From Dermanyssus gallinae (Eukaryota; Arthropoda; Arachnida; Mesostigmata; Dermanyssidae), in contig QVRM01005667.1 of the NCBI GenBank assembly GCA_003439945.1, positions 1 to 64,000 of the forward strand: 64,000 nucleotides of DNA. Reading direction: 5' to 3'. Both the position numbers and the translations under genes were made by a program. Positions 59,956 through 64,000 of the stretch are shown here, piece after piece. Under the pieces are notes generated by a model. It worked only from the letters and a program-made list of their open reading frames with translations, had not been told where the DNA came from and ran no database searches. Each line of letters starts with the position of its first letter. The stretch's first letter is position 1.

Positions 59956-61764
59956 TCAACTGCCGCCGTAGTGCGAGTTGTCTTGACGGATCATGTCGGC
60001 GGCCTTCTCTCCGATCATGATCGTAGGCGCGTTGGTGTTGCCCGACACGATTGTCGGCATGATCGACGCATCCGCGACGCGCAAGTTTCCTAGACCTTTG
60101 ACGCGGAGCCGCGGGTCGACGACCGTCCGGCTATCGTCGGCGGCTCCCATGCGGCACGTTCCAACGGGATGGTAGAGCGTCGTCGTGTAGCTCCGGATCA
60201 CGCACTCCAGATACGCGTCCGAGTACATCGTGAGCTTGTCGCAGCCGGGCAGTGGCCGGTCCCAGAGGCGAGCGCCGAAACGTTGGAACGCCGGACTCTG
60301 TACGAGCCGGATGATGATCTTGATCGCGTCGATCATGGCCGTAACGTCGTCGCGGTTGTGGAAGTACTTCGGGTCGATGACGGGATGGTCGTACGGCGAG
60401 GCCGACGCGAGCCGAATCCAGCCGACGGACTTCGGCCGAAGCAGGACGGGGTAGATCGAGATGCTGTCCTCGTAGATGTGGTCGACGTACACGCTGTTCC
60501 AGATGCGATCCTGCAGGCCGTGCGCGACGCGCAGCGTCTGTCCGCCGTCCGACACGGGCGAGCCCGAGGCGAAGTGCAGCTCAAAGTCTGGCCAGTCTTG
60601 CGACTGGTTGGCGTACTTCGTCTTGATGAAGCCGATACCCTCGACGCCGCCGAGAAGCGTGAGCGGGCCCGTATGGTTTTCGCGGTACTGGCGCAGCGCG
60701 TCGACGGTGAACACGCGCGATTGCACCACCGACACGGGATCTCGGAGCAGAAAGTTCACGCTGCCGGCAAAGATGTGGTCCTGCAGGTTTTCGCCGACCG
60801 GCAGGTCGACAATGCACTCAACGCCCACGGATCGCAAGTGCTCGCACGGGCCGATCCCGGACAGCATGAGTAACTGGGGCGAGTTTATAGCTCCCGCCGA
60901 CACGATCACCTCGCGTTTCACATAGGCCAGCGTCGGTGTTTCGAAGCGATCGTACAGCACGGACTCGACACGCTTCGTCGCCCGGTTGATGTTCAGTTTC
61001 GTCGCCATCGAGTAGGTTGATATGTGGAGATTCGGCCGATCCTTCACTGGCTCAAGGAATGCTCTAGACGTTGACAAACGCGACCCCTTGCGAATCGTAC
61101 CCTGGGGAATCATGAAACCTGTACACTGTGCACCGTTAACATCGGTCTCGGGGTAGCCGAGATACTTGCCGGCATCAATGAATGCCCGCGCTAGTTTGGT
61201 GTTGAACGTCGGCCGCTGAACCGTCAGGTAGCCTCCTTTGCCGTGCCAGCCGTTATCCCGAATGTCGGCATCCCGGTTATCCTCGCTCTTAACGAAGTAC
61301 GGAAAGACATCCTTCCAGGACCAGCCGGTACATCCGGACCTTTCCCAGACGTCGTAGTCTTCATGACACGCCCGAATGTACAGCATGTAGTTAAGTACGC
61401 TAGAGCCTCCAAGCACTTTACCTCTTGGCCAGAGGCTTTGGCGGCCCTTGAGGCCGAAGCAGGACTTCGTCTGCGGTACCGTCTTGTACTTCCAGTCGAG
61501 AGCCGATCGTTGCAGAGTGGCCGCCAACAACGGCACGTCCGAGAGACGGTTTTCGGTGCCGCCGGCTTCAAGCAGAAGAACGCTGACAGACGGATCCTCG
61601 CTCAGACGATTTGCAATGACAGCGCCTGCAGACCCGCCACCTACGACGACGTAATCAAACTCAAAAGCAAGCCCCTTCTTCTGGAACTCGACATTCTCAT
61701 TGGCGAGCCTCGAGAAAATGCCAATCATGATGGGCAGAAGTCTGGCGAATCGCATTTGGCTCAT
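59956..61764 (-). CDS. GMC-family FAD-dependent oxidoreductase (glucose dehydrogenase-like)
   Basis: A 602-residue protein from ATG 61764 (context GCGAGATG), single exon. It starts with a short hydrophobic stretch ([13 protein letters not shown]), then [12 protein letters not shown] (dinucleotide-binding GxGxxG, residues 42-47) and LLLEAGG. GMC signature 1 has [19 protein letters not shown], and signature 2 has [16 protein letters not shown]. The C-terminal block [11 protein letters not shown] supplies the active-site histidine, and [17 protein letters not shown] holds the second active-site position, here Asn, as in many arthropod members. The family oxidises alcohols or sugars with FAD; arthropod relatives include glucose dehydrogenase and ecdysone oxidase. 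The substrate cannot be read from sequence. The frame is open 72 codons further upstream to a GTG, but that part is low-complexity alanine-rich and I prefer the ATG. The length fits the family and no disabling change was seen. Confidence 0.93.
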   Translation of the reverse strand: MSQMRFARLLPIMIGIFSRLANENVEFQKKGLAFEFDYVVVGGGSAGAVIANRLSEDPSVSVLLLEAGGTENRLSDVPLLAATLQRSALDWKYKTVPQTKSCFGLKGRQSLWPRGKVLGGSSVLNYMLYIRACHEDYDVWERSGCTGWSWKDVFPYFVKSEDNRDADIRDNGWHGKGGYLTVQRPTFNTKLARAFIDAGKYLGYPETDVNGAQCTGFMIPQGTIRKGSRLSTSRAFLEPVKDRPNLHISTYSMATKLNINRATKRVESVLYDRFETPTLAYVKREVIVSAGAINSPQLLMLSGIGPCEHLRSVGVECIVDLPVGENLQDHIFAGSVNFLLRDPVSVVQSRVFTVDALRQYRENHTGPLTLLGGVEGIGFIKTKYANQSQDWPDFELHFASGSPVSDGGQTLRVAHGLQDRIWNSVYVDHIYEDSISIYPVLLRPKSVGWIRLASASPYDHPVIDPKYFHNRDDVTAMIDAIKIIIRLVQSPAFQRFGARLWDRPLPGCDKLTMYSDAYLECVIRSYTTTLYHPVGTCRMGAADDSRTVVDPRLRVKGLGNLRVADASIMPTIVSGNTNAPTIMIGEKAADMIRQDNSHYGGS

Positions 61765-62095
61765 CTCGCTTGCTGCACGCCAGAACGCTGCTGCTGCTGA
61801 TGTTGCTGCTGCTGACGACACGTCACTGTGACCGGTCTCGCCGAAAGTGTTACTGGCGCGGTATGTTGGTACAGTAGCCCATAAGAAGCTACAAGTCGTA
61901 TGTGGAACCAGTGGTGGTTTTTCGGACCAGGACCGGATCAGGACTTGCAAACGATTGACAAAAGCACAGACTGCTACCACACAAACTCACTTACTCACTC
62001 ACTCACTGCTTAACGTATGAAGCCGAGTTGATTTGTTGCTGATGAAGCTTGGAGGATTCGAGGTGCTCTAGTGTCGGCCTCCACCACGGCCGAGC
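61765..62095 (-). other. 5' UTR and possible intron of the GMC gene
   Basis: This lies between the ATG and the TATA box. It contains ACTC-repeat sequence at 61987-62009, which on the minus strand offers GTGAGTGAG-type donor sites. A 5' UTR intron is possible but unproven. Confidence 0.45.
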
Positions 62096-62106
62096 CTATT
62101 TATATA
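62096..62106 (-). promoter_or_regulatory. TATA box for the GMC gene
   Basis: On the minus strand TATATAAATAG is followed by GGCTCGGCC, a strong consensus TATA box. Transcription would start about 30 bp downstream, near 62068. It is correctly oriented and 332 bp upstream of the ATG. Confidence 0.72.
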
Positions 62107-62579
62107 AGCAAAGACGAGCTGGACCATGGCTGGAGAGATGTTCAGAGAGAACACACAAACAAAACGAGGCAGCCTTACTGCTTAGGCTGATGATGTCCGC
62201 CGAAAACTCGCCAGGGCGCCCAAGCCGGTTGCCGATGTTTTCGTCTCTCTGGCGGGGTTGCATGCGAGCAAAGCGAGTGTGGGCTGTGACAGCTGGAAGC
62301 CTTGCTGCTGCTGCAGCAGGCGAGTGCAGTGTGAGTCTGTATGTAGTTCTCAATGGAAGATTCCACTTGCTGACTTTATCGAACAAATACGCATTACAAA
62401 GAATACATCCATTCCTGCATACACTGGCTGAAGAAAGTTACACAGTGCCCAAGTTGTCCAGTTTTTGTCGGCTGATGTCGGTGGTGAGATCAATAGCGTC
62501 CGGTAGATAGACGCATTGCATTGCTCAGCAGCGTACTTCATAAAGCATGCCGCAATATAATTATATATATATATATATA
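62107..62579. other. Upstream region of the GMC gene
   Basis: Open frames (62049-62510 on the plus strand, 62096-62386 on the minus strand) overlap and show no domain. Nothing else recognised up to the (AT)n at 62562. Confidence 0.4.
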
Positions 62580-62830
62580 TCACACATATTCTCACGCATA
62601 CATATATGTATTTGCATGCAAGTGTGCGTAGAATATATGTATACGGCCGATATATACACAGAAATATAGATGTTTGACACATGTGCGTTTATATATATAT
62701 ATATATATATATATAAATATATATCTTTGTCACACATATTCTCACGCATACATATATGTATTTGCATGCAAGTGTGCGTAGAATATATGTATACGGCAGT
62801 ATATATACACAGAGACATGTGCGTTTATAT
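62580..62830 (+). repeat. ~100-bp direct repeats with (AT)n
   Basis: A block of about 85-110 bp at 62580-62690 recurs at 62731-62828. It starts TCACACATATTCTCACGCATAC, includes ATGCAAGTGTGCGTAGAATA, and ends ACATGTGCGTTTATATATAT. The two copies are nearly identical, differing mainly by a short deletion in the second, and are separated by an (AT)n run. Confidence 0.85.
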
Positions 62831-62857
62831 ATATATATATATACATACATTAAACAA

Positions 62858-62985
62858 ATTGATTATTTTATTACATAGTTACTGTTTCTTTAATTTATAA
62901 TTTACAAAGTGTCCAATTGCTGGCGACTATGCATATATGTGTCTCTGAGTCCTCTGCCCATCTTTGACGTGCGCCAGATAAAACC
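62858..62985 (+). repeat. Dispersed ~130-bp repeat, copy 2
   Basis: Same family as 59751-59880; the core ATAATTTACAAAGTGTCCAA and GCTGGCGACTATGCATATAT is conserved. Ends in TGCGCCAGATAAAACCTCGA before an (AT)n. Confidence 0.65.
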
Positions 62986-63016
<31 letters not shown>

Positions 63017-64000
63017 TGCTTCTTAATTAGCGCGGGGAGCCGTTTCGTGTATGTATTGTCGGACTGTACGCCGATAGTGGCGATGCTTTAGGTTTAGGCT
63101 GCGTATGCCTGTAAGGGAGCCACTTAACCAGTTCTTGGGACCGTGGCGACGTAAAGTCTCGGAGGCAGCGACGGAGGCAAGAGCGCTCGACGTCTTTAAG
63201 TCTCCTTGGTTGTAAGCCGGGTGACCTGCGATGACCGACCCGTCTATACCAGATACATCGTACACGGGTTTCATCACTTCGTATACTTTCGTAGAGAGTT
63301 CCATGAAGACTATAGAGTATTTATCGATTCTGCTCGCGCAGCACTGCGTTGAGTACCACTCGGTTGGTTGTCCGACACTACAGCGAAGATGCACGATATA
63401 ATAAAAAATATATATATAGGTAGGTCAGTTCAATATGTAACCAGAATTTTCACGAGTAGTATACAGCACGGGAGAACTAACACTCTTTACGCTATCACAT
63501 ATCAAATTTAGTAAACTGAACTTGCTTAAACGTTTTTGTCTAGGAGTGACAGTGAAATTACTACATTTGGTGATGGATGCGGCTGGCCTGATCCACGAAG
63601 TTGAACATACATGCATGTTTGGAATAAAACTCCGTTTTGTCTAAAAGAGATCAAATGTTGGCTAGCGAGAAAAATAGTCGCAAAAATTCGGCAAAAACGC
63701 GACTCGATGATGTTTCGTAATCGAATGCTTTTACGTTCCATATCTAAGTTTCTCCTCTATGATCATAAAATATATATACATATTCATGAAAATGTGCAGC
63801 TGTTTGGTACTAAATCTGTACTGGTTCGATTCGTAAACGTGATTAATTACGTGATTAAATAATTTTCCCTCGGGTTCCTACAGAGTCGCACGTTCACATA
63901 TGAAGAGTGAGACGTTATGCTGCTAATGATTTCTGGCGGTGCTCAATGTGGTAAGGGAAAGATGTGGTGGTTAGCGCAAGGTGACCACACGCATTCTATT
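62986..64000. other. Unrecognised DNA at the window end
   Basis: (AT)n at 62989-63015, then short frames with no domain (63023-63394 minus, 63611-63862 plus). Nothing supported. Confidence 0.45.

Noticed and set aside
60169..60925. Plus-strand frames of 150-234 codons over the GMC gene
   Set aside because: Antisense shadows of a strongly supported GMC coding frame; R/D/V-rich composition comes from the GC-rich codons.

Overview
The window is eukaryotic nuclear DNA, most likely from an arthropod; a mite or other chelicerate is my guess and it is not proven. Genes are sparse and split by introns with GT/AG boundaries. (AT)n, (ATT)n/(AAT)n and CAN/GTN microsatellites are everywhere, and several classes of arthropod-type transposable elements are present. 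I see no bacterial operon, CRISPR array or prophage.

Two host genes can be supported well. The first is a minus-strand, eight-exon gene (coding parts between 19969 and 26244). It splices cleanly into a 614-residue PIF/Harbinger transposase-derived protein (HARBI1 family). All three residues expected to form the DDE triad appear replaced (N390, S425, Q517), so it looks like a domesticated, nuclease-dead transposase. The second is a minus-strand, single-exon GMC-family FAD-dependent oxidoreductase (59956-61764, 602 residues) with a canonical TATA box about 330 bp upstream of the ATG.

The rest is mostly mobile DNA and its remains. A nearly intact R2-clade non-LTR retrotransposon (minus strand, about 14715-18216) has two C2H2 fingers, a Myb-like domain, RT, a CCHC knuckle and a restriction-like endonuclease. 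It is broken only by a frameshift at a run of ten C, and its inferred ends lie in (TA)n repeats. Decayed LINEs lie at 4637-5570 and 44570-47100, and a 5'-truncated LINE with poly(A) and target-site duplications at 43041-43882. A second retroelement family with a PD-(D/E)XK-like C-terminal domain has four fragments (26640-27260, 52945-53435, 53541-53800, 54380-55490), at least two of them ending in (AAT)n tails. A tRNA-derived SINE family has four copies. There are also a decayed mariner (57260-57765), a foldback element (8201-8682), a possible LTR (48223-49330), a 15-unit minisatellite (977-1284) and three perfect hairpins (11843-11903, 33602-33662, 57871-57914).

Layout: 1-4600, simple-sequence DNA, minisatellite and SINE A; 4.6-14.7 kb, decayed LINE, foldback element and unrecognised sequence; 14.7-18.2 kb, R2-like element; 18.2-19.9 kb, AT microsatellites; 19.9-26.3 kb, the HARBI1-like gene; 26.5-36 kb, retroelement fragment, SINEs and palindrome; 36-43 kb, CAN/GTN-rich simple-sequence islands; 43-49.3 kb, LINEs and LTR-like sequence; 49.3-57.8 kb, mostly unrecognised DNA with retroelement fragments, SINEs and mariner; 59.9-62.1 kb, the GMC gene; then AT-rich repeats to the end.
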